Shown here piece by piece: positions 15,133-23,635 of a stretch of DNA of 43,981 nucleotides. Under the pieces are notes generated by a model, which searched no databases, was not told the origin of the DNA, and worked only from the letters and a program-made list of their open reading frames with translations. The stretch covers positions 1-43,981 of the forward strand of contig DATELY010000087.1 of assembly GCA_035276085.1 (NCBI GenBank), read 5' to 3'. Numbering within the stretch: the first letter of the stretch is position 1; each line of letters starts with the position of its first letter. Source of the DNA: DATELY01 sp035276085 (lineage in GTDB: Bacteria; Pseudomonadota; Gammaproteobacteria; Steroidobacterales; Steroidobacteraceae). The translations under genes were made by a program, and so were the position numbers.

Positions 15133-15930
15133 CTACGCCTGATGTTCGGTCCATCGTGGCACGGCGGCCAGCAACTCACGGGTGTACGCGTGGGCCGGCC
15201 GCGCGAACAGAGTCCCCGCGTCCTGCAGCTCGACGAGCTCGCCAGTTCGCATCACTGCGACGCGATCCGCGAGCGCGGCAACGACACCGAGATCGTGGGT
15301 GATCAGGACGAGCGTCTGTCCCGCTGCACGCACCTCGCGTAACAGCTCGACGATCTGGCCTTGTACGCTGACATCGAGCGCAGTCGTCGGCTCGTCGGCG
15401 ATGACCAGAGCCGGTTCGAGCAACAGCGCCATGGCGATGAGCACACGCTGCCGCAACCCGCCGGAGAGCTCATGCGGATACTGCTGCAAGCGCCGTCTGG
15501 CATCCGGTACCTGGACGCGTTCGAGGAGTGCGAGCGCCTGACTCATCGCTTGCTCGCGCGACAGACGTCGATGCGCACACAGGCCTTCGATCATTTGCGT
15601 GCCGATGCGCAGGTGCGGCGTGAGCGCGCTCAGTGCATCCTGAAAGATCATCGCGATCTGCGAGCCGCGAATGGTGCGCAGTGTGGCCTCGGTCGCGCCG
15701 AGCAATTCCTGATCGGCAAACCGCGCGCTGCCGCTGACGATCGCTCGCGGCGCAAGCAGGCCCAGGCATGCTAGACATAGCTGTGTCTTGCCGGATCCAG
15801 ATTCGCCGACGACCGCCAGACACTCGCCGCGCTGGACATCCAGCGTAATGCCGCGCAACGCGTTCACAGTGTCCTGGCCTCGAGGGTAAGACACGCGCAC
15901 GTCGCGCAGTTGCAGCAGCGGCGAACTCAT
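15133..15930 (-). CDS. oppD: Peptide ABC transporter ATP-binding protein (OppD/DppD-like)
   Basis: An ATPase of the peptide importer, 265 residues. It has Walker A GESGSGKT, signature LSGGLRQRVLIAMA, Walker B LVIADEPTTALDV and the switch His in LVLITHDLGVVA. It is shorter than typical OppD/DppD (about 320-340): it stops shortly after AYTRELLAAVPRW, so the C-terminal oligopeptide domain with its Cys cluster is missing. The ATG overlaps the oppC stop by ATGA, showing translational coupling. Its transport partner is presumably the OppF-like protein at 10416-11414. Confidence 0.88.
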   Translation of the reverse strand: MSSPLLQLRDVRVSYPRGQDTVNALRGITLDVQRGECLAVVGESGSGKTQLCLACLGLLAPRAIVSGSARFADQELLGATEATLRTIRGSQIAMIFQDALSALTPHLRIGTQMIEGLCAHRRLSREQAMSQALALLERVQVPDARRRLQQYPHELSGGLRQRVLIAMALLLEPALVIADEPTTALDVSVQGQIVELLREVRAAGQTLVLITHDLGVVAALADRVAVMRTGELVELQDAGTLFARPAHAYTRELLAAVPRWTEHQA

Positions 15931-16793
15931 GCGCGCGGCTGCGCGGTGCGCGGGTCGAGAGCGTCGCGCAGTGCATCGCCGAGCGCATTGAGGCTGATCA
16001 GCAAAGCGCACAGGCAGACGGCCGGAACCAACAGGATCCATGGCGACGTTTCCATGTCCGTCGTGCCTTCAGCGATCAGTCGGCCCAAGCTCGTGAACGG
16101 CTCCTGCACGCCGAGCCCAAGGAACGACAGGAAGCTCTCGAACAGAATCACCTGCGGAATCGTGAGCGTGGCGAAGACGATGACCGGGCCGCTCACGTTG
16201 GGCACGATGTGGCGCCAAAGAAGCAACCACGTCGGCACATTCGCCAGCACCGCCGCATCGATGAACTCGCGCTGTCGCAATGCCAGCGTCTGACCGCGCA
16301 CGATGCGAGCCATCGTGAGCCAGCCGACCGCACCGATCGCAATGAAGATCAGCGGCAAGCTGGAGCCGAAGAGCACCGTCAGCACGATGACGAAGAAGAT
16401 GTACGGCAACGAATACAACACATCGACGACGCGCATCATCAAAGCATCGACCCGGCCGCCCACATAGCCGGCGACCGCACCCCAGCTCACCCCAATGACG
16501 CAGCTGACGGCGGTTGCCGCCAGCGCAATGAGCAGTGAGATACGCAGTCCGTAGGCCACCCGCACGAACAGATCGCGGCCGGCTGAGTCGGTACCGAGCC
16601 AGTGCGATCCGGCGCTGAGCGGTGGCACGGCAAAATGATCCCAATCGATCGCATCGATGTCGTACGGACTGATCAACGGCGCAAGCAGTGCGGCCACCGT
16701 CAGCACAGCCAGCACCCACACACCGATGCGCGCACTCTGCCGCGAGTGGAATCGCTGCCACGCACTTGGCTGAGACATCGCCACAGCACTCAT
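15927..16793 (-). CDS. oppC: Peptide ABC transporter permease (OppC/DppC-like)
   Basis: An inner-membrane permease of 288 residues. The N-terminal TM (VWVLAVLTVAALLAPLI) is followed by the OppC_N hallmark PPLSAGSHWLGTDSAGRDLFVR, then five more TM segments. The EAA loop reads EFIDAAVLANVPTWLLLWRHIVPN, which contacts the ATPases. The start overlaps the oppB stop (ATGA) and its own stop overlaps oppD. An N-terminal extension is open in this frame but lies inside oppB and is rejected. It should form the translocation pore with OppB. Confidence 0.92.
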   Translation of the reverse strand: MSAVAMSQPSAWQRFHSRQSARIGVWVLAVLTVAALLAPLISPYDIDAIDWDHFAVPPLSAGSHWLGTDSAGRDLFVRVAYGLRISLLIALAATAVSCVIGVSWGAVAGYVGGRVDALMMRVVDVLYSLPYIFFVIVLTVLFGSSLPLIFIAIGAVGWLTMARIVRGQTLALRQREFIDAAVLANVPTWLLLWRHIVPNVSGPVIVFATLTIPQVILFESFLSFLGLGVQEPFTSLGRLIAEGTTDMETSPWILLVPAVCLCALLISLNALGDALRDALDPRTAQPRA

Positions 16794-17722
16794 CGGCCGC
16801 TGCCCATCTTCAGCCGCGGATCCAGTACGCCGTACAACAGATCGACGAGGATGTTGAGCACGATGATGAGCGCGGCATAACAAATGACGACGCCCATGAC
16901 GAGCGTGTAATCGCGATTGATCGCGCCTTGCACGAAGTAACGTCCGACGCCCGGCAGCGCGAAGACTTGCTCCACCACCAGCGATCCAGTCAGAACACCC
17001 GCGGTGGCGGGTCCGAGATAGCTCACAACGGGTAGCAAGGCGGGCGGTAACACATGACGGATCAGGACGTGGGTCGTCGCCAGGCCCTTCGCACGTGCGG
17101 TGCGGATATAAGGCGCGCTCAATACTTCCAGCACGCTGCCACGCATCAAGCGTGCGATGTACGCGATGAACGGCAACGCCAGCGTCAGCACGGGCAGCAC
17201 TCGATGCGCCGGCGATGCATCGTCCCAGCCCGCGACGGGAAGCCAGTGCAGATGCACACCGAACACCAACGCCAGCAGCGGCGCCAGCACGAACGCCGGC
17301 ACCACGATGCCTGTGAGCGCGAGCGACATCACCGTCACATCGAGCCACGCGCCGCGATACAGAGCGGCGAGTACGCCGAGCGGCACGCCCAAGAATACGG
17401 CAACGAGCATGGCCCACGCGCCCAGCTCTGCGCTCACGCGCAGTCCAGCGCCGATCAACTCGGAGACGCTTTGATCTTTGTATCGAAAGGACGGACCGAA
17501 GTCGCCGCGGGACACGCCTTGCACATAGGCGATGTACTGCGCGATCAGCGGGCGATCCAACCCATACGCCGATTCGAGATTGCGCCGCACCTCCGGCAGC
17601 AGCGCCTGCTCTTCATCGAAGGGGCCACCCGGCGCCAGCCGCATCAGGAGGAATGCGGCGGTGATGATGACTAGAAGCGTGGGGATGGCGGAGAGGATGC
17701 GCAGTAGAAGGGCTCGGAACAT
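16790..17722 (-). CDS. oppB: Peptide ABC transporter permease (OppB/DppB-like)
   Basis: An inner-membrane permease of 310 residues and first gene of the oppBCD unit. It starts MFRALLLRILSAIPTLLVII, a typical first TM. It has LAPGGPFDEEQALLPEV (the family's PGxP region), a large periplasmic loop, and the EAA loop YIRTARAKGLATTHVLIRHVLP. The end VDLLYGVLDPRLK is the standard OppB tail. No substrate-binding protein gene is found next to it, so the binding protein must be encoded elsewhere. Confidence 0.92.
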   Translation of the reverse strand: MFRALLLRILSAIPTLLVIITAAFLLMRLAPGGPFDEEQALLPEVRRNLESAYGLDRPLIAQYIAYVQGVSRGDFGPSFRYKDQSVSELIGAGLRVSAELGAWAMLVAVFLGVPLGVLAALYRGAWLDVTVMSLALTGIVVPAFVLAPLLALVFGVHLHWLPVAGWDDASPAHRVLPVLTLALPFIAYIARLMRGSVLEVLSAPYIRTARAKGLATTHVLIRHVLPPALLPVVSYLGPATAGVLTGSLVVEQVFALPGVGRYFVQGAINRDYTLVMGVVICYAALIIVLNILVDLLYGVLDPRLKMGSGR

Positions 17723-17747
17723 AGCGGCAGGCTAGCTGGTCAGCTGG

Positions 17748-17796
17748 TCTGCTGGCCAGAAGCGCTTCGATGCTTCTGGCCAGCAAGCCAGCAGAC
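17748..17796. repeat. Palindrome between racemase-like gene and oppB
   Basis: Perfect 13-bp arms GCTGGCCAGAAGC (17751-17763) and GCTTCTGGCCAGC (17772-17784) enclose an 8-nt loop. A second nested pair, GTCTGCTGGC (17748-17757) and GCCAGCAGAC (17787-17796), could pair instead. No T-run follows on either strand. It fills the 96-bp gap between the gene at 17819 and oppB, and may end or attenuate transcription into oppB, or be a mobile palindrome. Confidence 0.6.
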
Positions 17797-17818
17797 TAGC
17801 GAGCCAGTTGGCCTGCTC

Positions 17819-18565
17819 TCAGTACTCCGCCAGCAACGACCCAAACCCATCCACCTTGTCATCGATCCCGTTCTGTCGCAGCGCCTGCCAGTACGTGCAC
17901 GTGTTCATCGCGAGGACCGGCTTCCCGAGCCAACACTCGGCCTCGGCGGCGACGGCCGCGAATGCGAGATTGGTCCCGACCTGCATGATCAACTCCACGC
18001 TCGGATCGTCCACTTCGCGCACCGCCCGACGCAGACGCTCCTGCGGCTCGTGCGCCATCAACAAGGGACTGTTGCATTTCAAGCCGAGCAGGTTCACCAC
18101 TTCGTAACCCATGTCGGTGAACGTGCGGCGCACTTGGGCATCGCCGGACGGCATATAGGGCGAGATCAAGGAGATGCGGCGGATGCTGCCGTAACGACGG
18201 ATCGCGGCGTCGCAGGCGTGCACACCGAGCACGACGTTCGCGCCCGAGCGTGTCTCGAGATGCGTCTTCAACGCGCCGGGATCCAGCACGCCATCCCAGA
18301 ACGCTTCCACTCCGAGGCCGAACACGATGCTCATCGGGGAACAGCTCATCAGCACATCGACGGCGGCTTCGGTGGCTGCGCGCACTTGCGCCATCATCGC
18401 GGCGAACTCGGTCTCGCTGCCGACAGGCGTGTCGGGAATGACCATGCGATGCATGTGATTCGTCACGCCACGTGGGCGCATGGCATCGAATTCGGGTTGC
18501 ACGATCGTGTTGGTCGCCGGCGCGATGACGCCGAGCTTGGCGCGCGGTCCAAGAGCATCGGGCAT
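17819..18565 (-). CDS. Asp/Glu racemase-superfamily protein (maleate isomerase/arylmalonate decarboxylase-like)
   Basis: A 248-residue protein that starts LGVIAPATNTIVQPEFDAM, the usual beginning of maleate-isomerase and AMDase-type enzymes. Cys in VLMSCSPMSIVFGL and in MNTCTYWQALRQNGI sit near the two positions used for acid-base catalysis in this superfamily. The reaction could be cis-trans isomerisation, racemisation or decarboxylation of a dicarboxylate and is not decided by sequence. The ATG has a strong AAGGAGG site (18570-18576). Upstream is a 15-bp inverted repeat. Confidence 0.82.
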   Translation of the reverse strand: MPDALGPRAKLGVIAPATNTIVQPEFDAMRPRGVTNHMHRMVIPDTPVGSETEFAAMMAQVRAATEAAVDVLMSCSPMSIVFGLGVEAFWDGVLDPGALKTHLETRSGANVVLGVHACDAAIRRYGSIRRISLISPYMPSGDAQVRRTFTDMGYEVVNLLGLKCNSPLLMAHEPQERLRRAVREVDDPSVELIMQVGTNLAFAAVAAEAECWLGKPVLAMNTCTYWQALRQNGIDDKVDGFGSLLAEY

Positions 18566-18598
18566 GACAGCCTCCTTCGTCCGCAATTCGAGGGCGTA

Positions 18599-18660
18599 GC
18601 AGCCTGTCGGACTGAGGTGATCGCCGCCGCAGTAGATCGATCCCAAGTCCGACAGGCTGC
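18599..18660. repeat. Intergenic inverted repeat with perfect 15-bp arms
   Basis: Arms GCAGCCTGTCGGACT (18599-18613) and AGTCCGACAGGCTGC (18646-18660) are exact reverse complements around a 32-nt spacer. It lies in the 241-bp divergent region between the racemase-like gene (starts at 18565) and uup (starts at 18807), 23 bp beyond the ribosome site of the former. It could be a REP-type dispersed palindrome or a 5'-UTR hairpin. Confidence 0.75.
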
Positions 18661-18806
18661 CAGTGTAGCGACGGCCAGCGTCGCCGCCGTAGAGAACGAC
18701 AGAACTGCGACACAGCTTCAGAAGTACCGCGACGGTTGACGGCTGGCGGTTGACGGCCAGAATGCCGTGGCCGAATCGCCCGCCGCCCACCGCCGATTGT
18801 CCATTC

Positions 18807-20702
18807 ATGCCGCTACTTCGTCTCGACAAAGTCTCGCTCGCCTACGGACTGCGCCCATTGCTCCGCGACGCGAACCTGGAAGTGTTCCGTGGGGAGCGCG
18901 TGTGTTTGATCGGGCGCAACGGTGAGGGCAAGTCCTCGCTGCTGCGGCTGGTCAGTGCGGAGATTCAGCCGGACGAGGGCGTGGTCTGGGTGCGGCCCGG
19001 GATCAAAGTCGCGAGGCTGGCGCAGGAGGTTGCGCTGGACAGTCCGGAGAGCGTCTTCGATGTCGTGGCCGGCGGTCTGCCGCGCGTCGGTGCCCTCCTC
19101 GTTCGCTATCACGACGTCGCGCAGCGGGTCGCAGCGACACACGCCGCCGCCGACCTGAAACACTTGAGCGAGCTGCAACAGGAATTGGAAGCGCTGGACG
19201 GTTGGCGCATCGAGCAGCGGGTTGAAACCGTCCTGTCGCGGCTGAGCCTGGATGGCGCGGCGCCGATTCAATCGCTCTCCGGCGGTTGGCGCCGGCGCGC
19301 GCTGCTGGCCCGCGCGCTGGTATCGGAACCCGATCTGCTCTTGCTGGATGAGCCCACGAATCATCTCGACGTCGAGGCCATCACCTGGCTCGAAGAGACG
19401 CTGCTGGAGTGGCCGAACGCACTGCTGTTCGTCAGCCACGATCGCGCCTTCGTACGCCGGCTGGCAACGCGCATCATCGAGCTCGATCGCGGTGCTCTGA
19501 CGTCCTGGCCCGGTAATTACGACGAGTACGTCGAACGGAAGGCGCAGCAGCTCGAAGTCGAGGCACAGCACAACGCACTGTTCGACAAGAAGCTCGCACA
19601 GGAAGAGGTGTGGATTCGCAAGGGTGTCGAAGCGCGGCGCACGCGCAATGAGGGCCGCGTACGCGCGTTGTACGCCTTGCGGGAGGAACGTCGACGGCGA
19701 CTCGATCGTTCGGGTCCGGCGCAGCTGCAACTGCAGGACACGGAAAGCTCCGGCAAACTGGTGTTCGAAGCGGAGCATGTAACGCAGCGCTTCGGCGACA
19801 AAGTCGTGATCCGCGATTTCTCCGTGCGCATCATGCGAGGCGATCGCATCGGCATCATCGGCCCGAACGGCGCGGGCAAGAGCACGCTCATCAAGCTGCT
19901 GCTCGGAGAGCTCGAAGCGGCGGAAGGTCGCGTACGCCAAGGCACGCGCCTGCAGGTGGCGTACTACGATCAACAGCGCGAACAGCTCGATCCCACCCGC
20001 ACGGTGATGGAGAACGTCAGCGGCACGAGCGAGACGGTGATCATCAACGGGCAACCTCGGCACGTATCGGGCTACCTGCGCGACTTCCTGTTTGCACCGG
20101 AGCGCTTGCACTCTCCGGTCAGCATGCTCTCGGGGGGCGAGCGCAACCGCCTGTTGCTGGCGCGGCTGTTCGCCCAGCCGGCCAATCTGCTGGTCCTCGA
20201 TGAGCCCACGAATGACCTCGATGTGGAAACCCTCGAGCTACTGGAGCAGCTCGTGGCCGACTTTCCTGGCACCTTGCTGCTGGTCAGTCACGATCGCGCC
20301 TTTCTGGACAACGTCGTGACGGGCACGCTGGTCTTCGAGGGCAGCGGACACGTCCGCGAATATGTGGGCGGCTACACGGACTGGCTGCGGCAGCGACGCC
20401 CTACCCCGTCTGCCTCTACCAGGCCTCTGGCCAGCGCCGCTACGAGAGTGCCAGACAAAACCGAGACAGCCCCCGCGAAGCCCCGCAAGCGCTCCTTCAA
20501 AGATCAGCGCGAACTGGAGCAGTTGCCGGGCCGGATCGAGGGGCTGGAAGCCGAAGTCGAGCAGCTGCAGTCGCAGCTCAATGATCCGGCCATCCACAAG
20601 AAGCCGCGCAGCGAGTTCGCTGCGACACTCACGAAACTGGAGACGGTCTCCGCCGAGCTGGAGCGCTGTTACGCGCGCTGGCAGGAGCTCGAAGCGCCGT
20701 AA
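18807..20702 (+). CDS. uup: ABC-F family ATPase Uup
   Basis: A soluble ribosome-associated ABC-F protein of 631 residues. Two ATPase domains: Walker A GRNGEGKS (36-43), signature LSGGWRRRA and Walker B LLLLDEPTNHLD; then Walker A GPNGAGKS, signature LSGGERNRL and Walker B LLVLDEPTNDLD. A linker with charged helices (RKGVEARRTRNEGRVRAL) joins them. The C-terminal 70 residues form the Uup coiled coil (ELEQLPGRIEGLEAEVEQLQ), which binds branched DNA in E. coli Uup. Roles known for the family are translation quality control and limiting transposon precise excision. The frame is open 57 bp upstream, but ATG 18807 matches the family N-terminus. Confidence 0.93.
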   Translation: MPLLRLDKVSLAYGLRPLLRDANLEVFRGERVCLIGRNGEGKSSLLRLVSAEIQPDEGVVWVRPGIKVARLAQEVALDSPESVFDVVAGGLPRVGALLVRYHDVAQRVAATHAAADLKHLSELQQELEALDGWRIEQRVETVLSRLSLDGAAPIQSLSGGWRRRALLARALVSEPDLLLLDEPTNHLDVEAITWLEETLLEWPNALLFVSHDRAFVRRLATRIIELDRGALTSWPGNYDEYVERKAQQLEVEAQHNALFDKKLAQEEVWIRKGVEARRTRNEGRVRALYALREERRRRLDRSGPAQLQLQDTESSGKLVFEAEHVTQRFGDKVVIRDFSVRIMRGDRIGIIGPNGAGKSTLIKLLLGELEAAEGRVRQGTRLQVAYYDQQREQLDPTRTVMENVSGTSETVIINGQPRHVSGYLRDFLFAPERLHSPVSMLSGGERNRLLLARLFAQPANLLVLDEPTNDLDVETLELLEQLVADFPGTLLLVSHDRAFLDNVVTGTLVFEGSGHVREYVGGYTDWLRQRRPTPSASTRPLASAATRVPDKTETAPAKPRKRSFKDQRELEQLPGRIEGLEAEVEQLQSQLNDPAIHKKPRSEFAATLTKLETVSAELERCYARWQELEAP

Positions 20703-20709
20703 TCAAGCG

Positions 20710-20976
20710 TCAGTTCGGGTCATCGGGCGAGTGCCCCGCGGGCGCGGCCTGCTCGTCCAGGGAGCGCCGATACAGGATGCAACCCGCCATGAATTGCGGC
20801 CAGGCCGGCACGACAGGCACGGGATCGGTCTTCTCCGGCAGCAGGCCCCACAGCGCGGGATGATGCCAACACAGGTCGTGACCGCTGCTGTCGCGGTGGG
20901 CGCGAATGCCCGCGCGGAGCATCTTCACCTCGGCAATCAGCTCGTCGCGCGACAGAGTCTCCAAGTCGGTATCCAT
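20710..20976 (-). CDS. Conserved small hypothetical protein
   Basis: An 88-residue protein. It starts with a helical, charged segment (TLSRDELIAEVKMLRAGIRAHRD), then a conserved HDLCWHHPALWGLLPE motif rich in His, Trp and Cys, then a Pro-rich region. Proteins with this HDLCWHHP-LW-LLP motif occur in many proteobacteria without a known role. The His/Cys content could bind a metal, but that is a guess. ATG 20976 has a GGAGGG site upstream. It is convergent with uup (7 bp apart) and divergent from etfB. Confidence 0.7.
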   Translation of the reverse strand: MDTDLETLSRDELIAEVKMLRAGIRAHRDSSGHDLCWHHPALWGLLPEKTDPVPVVPAWPQFMAGCILYRRSLDEQAAPAGHSPDDPN

Positions 20977-21367
20977 GGCCCGCCCTCCAAGTGACGCCGC
21001 AAGTGTTCCTGAAACGGCTGCGGCACGTCCGCAGTTCAACGACCCGGTGCTGGAACAGCGTATCCGGCTGCCACCTCCGTCCTCCCACGAACCTATCTGG
21101 GCATCGTCTGCACCGTATGCCAACATACCGATTGTCGATTGCGAGACGCATCGGCAGCGCTTTTCATGGCAAGACGGTCTTTGACTCCTTTCCTGCGTTG
21201 CCGTAGCGTGCCCGCCCGCGGCCCGGCGGGCGTAACCACCGTTCGCCGCGATCCGTTTCTCATTGACGGCACCGCGCCGCGACGGTCGGCACTGCGACCC
21301 GACGCCATCAACGGCGGCTGCAGCGGGCCCGATTTAAACCAAGTACGTCAATCAGTGGAGCTTAGGC
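20977..21367. other. 391-bp intergenic region ahead of etfBA
   Basis: No gene is visible here. It should carry divergent promoters for the small hypothetical gene and for etfBA. One hairpin is clear (CCCGCC...GGCGGG, about 21210-21230). A TTGACT at 21181 with TAGCGT 17 bp later is a weak promoter candidate in the etfB direction. No tRNA or riboswitch signature is seen. Confidence 0.5.
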
Positions 21368-22117
21368 GTGAGCAAGATCCTTGTTGGCCTGAAGCGCGTC
21401 GTGGACTACAACGTTCGCGTGCGCGTGAAGCCGGATGGCACGGGCATCGTGACCGACGGCGTCAAGATGAGCATCAATCCCTTCGATGAAATCGCTCTGG
21501 AAGAAGCGCTGCGGATCAAAGAACGCGGCCTCGCCACTGAAGTCATCGTTGCCAGCATCGGTCCCGTCGATACTCAGCAGCAGCTGCGCACCGGCCTTGC
21601 CATGGGCGCCGATCGCGCGATCCTCGTGCAGAGCGATGTCGCCCTCGAGTCGCTGGCCGCGGCCCGCGTGTTCCTGAAGCTCATCGAGAAGGAAAGCCCG
21701 CAGTTCGTACTGCTCGGCAAGCAAGGCATCGATGACGACAACAACCAGACCGGTCAGATGCTGGCCGCGCTGTGGAATCGTCCGCAGGCGACCTTCGCGT
21801 CGAAGATCGAGATCGACGGCGGTAAGGCCAAAGTCACGCGTGAAGTCGATGCGGGTCTGGAAACGATCGAAGTCGATCTGCCCGCCGTGTTCACGAGCGA
21901 TCTGCGCCTGAACGAGCCGCGCTACGTGAAGCTGCCGGACATCATGAAGGCCAAGAAGAAGCCGCTCGACATCCTGAAGCTGGCGGATCTCGGCGTGGAT
22001 GCTCAGCCCAGGTTCAAGACACTGAAGTTCGAACCGCCCGCCTCGCGTCAGAAGGGGATTCTGGTGAAAGACGCTGCGGAATTGGTGAACGTGCTCAAGC
22101 AGAAGGGGTTGATCTAA
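21368..22117 (+). CDS. etfB: Electron transfer flavoprotein beta subunit
   Basis: A 249-residue subunit that binds AMP and passes electrons from acyl-CoA and other dehydrogenases to the quinone pool. It has the N-terminus KILVGLKRVVDYNVRVRVK, the NPFDEIALEEALRIKE segment and the ETF-beta signature region VFTSDLRLNEPRYVKLPDIMKAKKKPL. The start is GTG with a GGAG site 10 bp upstream. The stop overlaps the etfA ATG by one base (TAATG). No acyl-CoA dehydrogenase or ETF dehydrogenase gene is nearby, so its partners lie elsewhere. Confidence 0.95.
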   Translation: MSKILVGLKRVVDYNVRVRVKPDGTGIVTDGVKMSINPFDEIALEEALRIKERGLATEVIVASIGPVDTQQQLRTGLAMGADRAILVQSDVALESLAAARVFLKLIEKESPQFVLLGKQGIDDDNNQTGQMLAALWNRPQATFASKIEIDGGKAKVTREVDAGLETIEVDLPAVFTSDLRLNEPRYVKLPDIMKAKKKPLDILKLADLGVDAQPRFKTLKFEPPASRQKGILVKDAAELVNVLKQKGLI

Positions 22118-23055
22118 TGGCCAAGGTTCTCGTCGTCGCCGAACACGCCGGCGGCAAACTCAATCCATCCACTGCCAAGTGCGTTGCCTGCGCGAGCAGG
22201 ATTCCGGGTGCGGAAGTCGATGTCGCGGTGTTGGCGGCCAACGGCGCTGAAGTCGCGGGCCAAGCCGCGGGCATCAGCGGCGTGAAGCGCGTGCTCAAGG
22301 TCGACAACGCCGCCAATGCCGAGCCGCTGGCCGCTGTGCTCGCGCCGCAAATCGCTGCGCTGGCTGCGAACTACACGCATGTGTTCGGACCCTCGACGAC
22401 ATTCGGCAAAGACTTGATGCCCCGCGTTGCGGCGCTGTTGGGCGTGGGCCAGTTGAGCGACATCTCCGCCGTAGAAGCAGCAAACCGCTTCCGCCGTCCG
22501 GTCTATGCCGGCAACGTGAACATCACGGTCGAAGTGCCGGCCGATCAGACGCTCGTTGCGACCGTGCGTGTGGCATCGTTCGAAGCGGCACCGCAGGGCG
22601 GCTCCGCCGCCGTCGAGAGTGCCAACGTGAGCGCGGAGATCCCGACGCACACGCGCTTCGTGGCGCGCTCGGCCGCCACCAGCGGTCGTCCCGACCTGCA
22701 GACAGCTTCGAAGGTCGTCTCGGGCGGTCGCGCGCTGGGCAGCGCGGACAACTTCAAGATCCTCTACAGCTTCGCCGACAAGATCGGCGCTGCCGTCGGT
22801 GCATCGCGTGCGGCCGTCGATTCGGGCTATGCACCCAACGATCTGCAGGTGGGTCAGACGGGCAAGATCATTGCGCCTGAGCTGTACATCGCCGTGGGTA
22901 TCTCCGGCGCGATCCAGCACCTCACGGGTATCAAGGATGCACGCACGATCGTGGCCATCAACAAGGACTCTGAGGCACCGATCTTCGAGGTGGCCGACGT
23001 TGGCTTGGTCGGCGATCTGTTCAGCATCGTTCCTGAGCTGGAGAAGCTGGCTTGA
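22117..23055 (+). CDS. etfA: Electron transfer flavoprotein alpha subunit
   Basis: The FAD-binding subunit, 312 residues, partner of EtfB. The N-terminal domain starts AKVLVVAEHAGGKLNPST. The C-terminal FAD domain shows GGRALGSADNFKILYSFADKIGAAVGASRAAVD, the GQTGKIIAPELYIAVGISG loop and the closing DLFSIVPELEKL. All are normal for the family. It is translationally coupled to etfB. A dispersed repeat begins 6 bp after its stop. Confidence 0.96.
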   Translation: MAKVLVVAEHAGGKLNPSTAKCVACASRIPGAEVDVAVLAANGAEVAGQAAGISGVKRVLKVDNAANAEPLAAVLAPQIAALAANYTHVFGPSTTFGKDLMPRVAALLGVGQLSDISAVEAANRFRRPVYAGNVNITVEVPADQTLVATVRVASFEAAPQGGSAAVESANVSAEIPTHTRFVARSAATSGRPDLQTASKVVSGGRALGSADNFKILYSFADKIGAAVGASRAAVDSGYAPNDLQVGQTGKIIAPELYIAVGISGAIQHLTGIKDARTIVAINKDSEAPIFEVADVGLVGDLFSIVPELEKLA

Positions 23056-23060
23056 GCGGA

Positions 23061-23142
23061 CTACGGGCCACGGCTGACGGGTGACGGCCAGAGAGGACCT
23101 CTTGCCGTAGCCCGTGGCCTGTGGCCCGTGGCCTGTGGCCGT
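23061..23142 (+). repeat. Dispersed intergenic repeat, copy B
   Basis: It reads GACGGGTGACGGCCAGAG, then ACCTCTTGCCGTAGCCCGT, then several GTGGCC(C/T)GTGGCC units. It aligns with the reverse strand of 10364-10434. It fills the gap between etfA and the convergent peroxiredoxin gene. The CCAGAGAGG/CCTCTTGCC core can form a hairpin, so it may serve as a bidirectional terminator. Confidence 0.65.
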
Positions 23143-23143
23143 C

Positions 23144-23635
23144 TTACAGCTGTCCCAGCATGTGCTCGGCGCTGGAGACCTTGAACTCGCCCGGCCCTTC
23201 GACGTTCAGCTGCTTCACCACACCATCGTCCACGAGGACCGAGAAGCGCTGACCACGCAGGCCCATGCCGAAGCCGGTGGCGTCCAGCTCCAGCCCCAGC
23301 GCCTTCGCATACTCACCGTTGCCGTCGGCGAGCATCGTCACTTTGTCCGTGGCGTTCGCATGCTTGCCCCACGCGTTCATCACGAATACGTCGTTCACGG
23401 CCATGCAGGCGATCGCGTCCACGCCTTTGCTGCGGATGTCGCCGGCCTTCTCGACGAAGCCTGGAAGGTGCTTGGCGTCGCAGGTCGGCGTGAATGCGCC
23501 GGGGACGGAGAACAGGACGACCTTCTTGCCCTTGAACAGCTCATCGGTCGTGATCTTGCGCGGACCCTCCTTGGTCATCTGCATGAATGTGCCGGCGGGC
23601 ATGCGCTCGCCGACCTTGATCTTGGGTGTGCTCAT
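23144..23635 (-). CDS. Prx5-type peroxiredoxin
   Basis: A thiol peroxidase of 163 residues reducing H2O2 and organic peroxides. The peroxidatic Cys is C52 in FSVPGAFTPTCDAKHLPGF. A second Cys, C77 (DAIACMAVND), is in the common Prx5 position. The FGMGLRGQRFSVLVDDGVV stretch is typical. There is no fused glutaredoxin domain, so reduction by glutaredoxin/GSH or thioredoxin is inferred. The ATG has an AAGGAG site and overlaps the stop of the FAD oxidase gene (ATGA). The co-location makes sense because that oxidase should release H2O2. Confidence 0.93.
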   Translation of the reverse strand: MSTPKIKVGERMPAGTFMQMTKEGPRKITTDELFKGKKVVLFSVPGAFTPTCDAKHLPGFVEKAGDIRSKGVDAIACMAVNDVFVMNAWGKHANATDKVTMLADGNGEYAKALGLELDATGFGMGLRGQRFSVLVDDGVVKQLNVEGPGEFKVSSAEHMLGQL

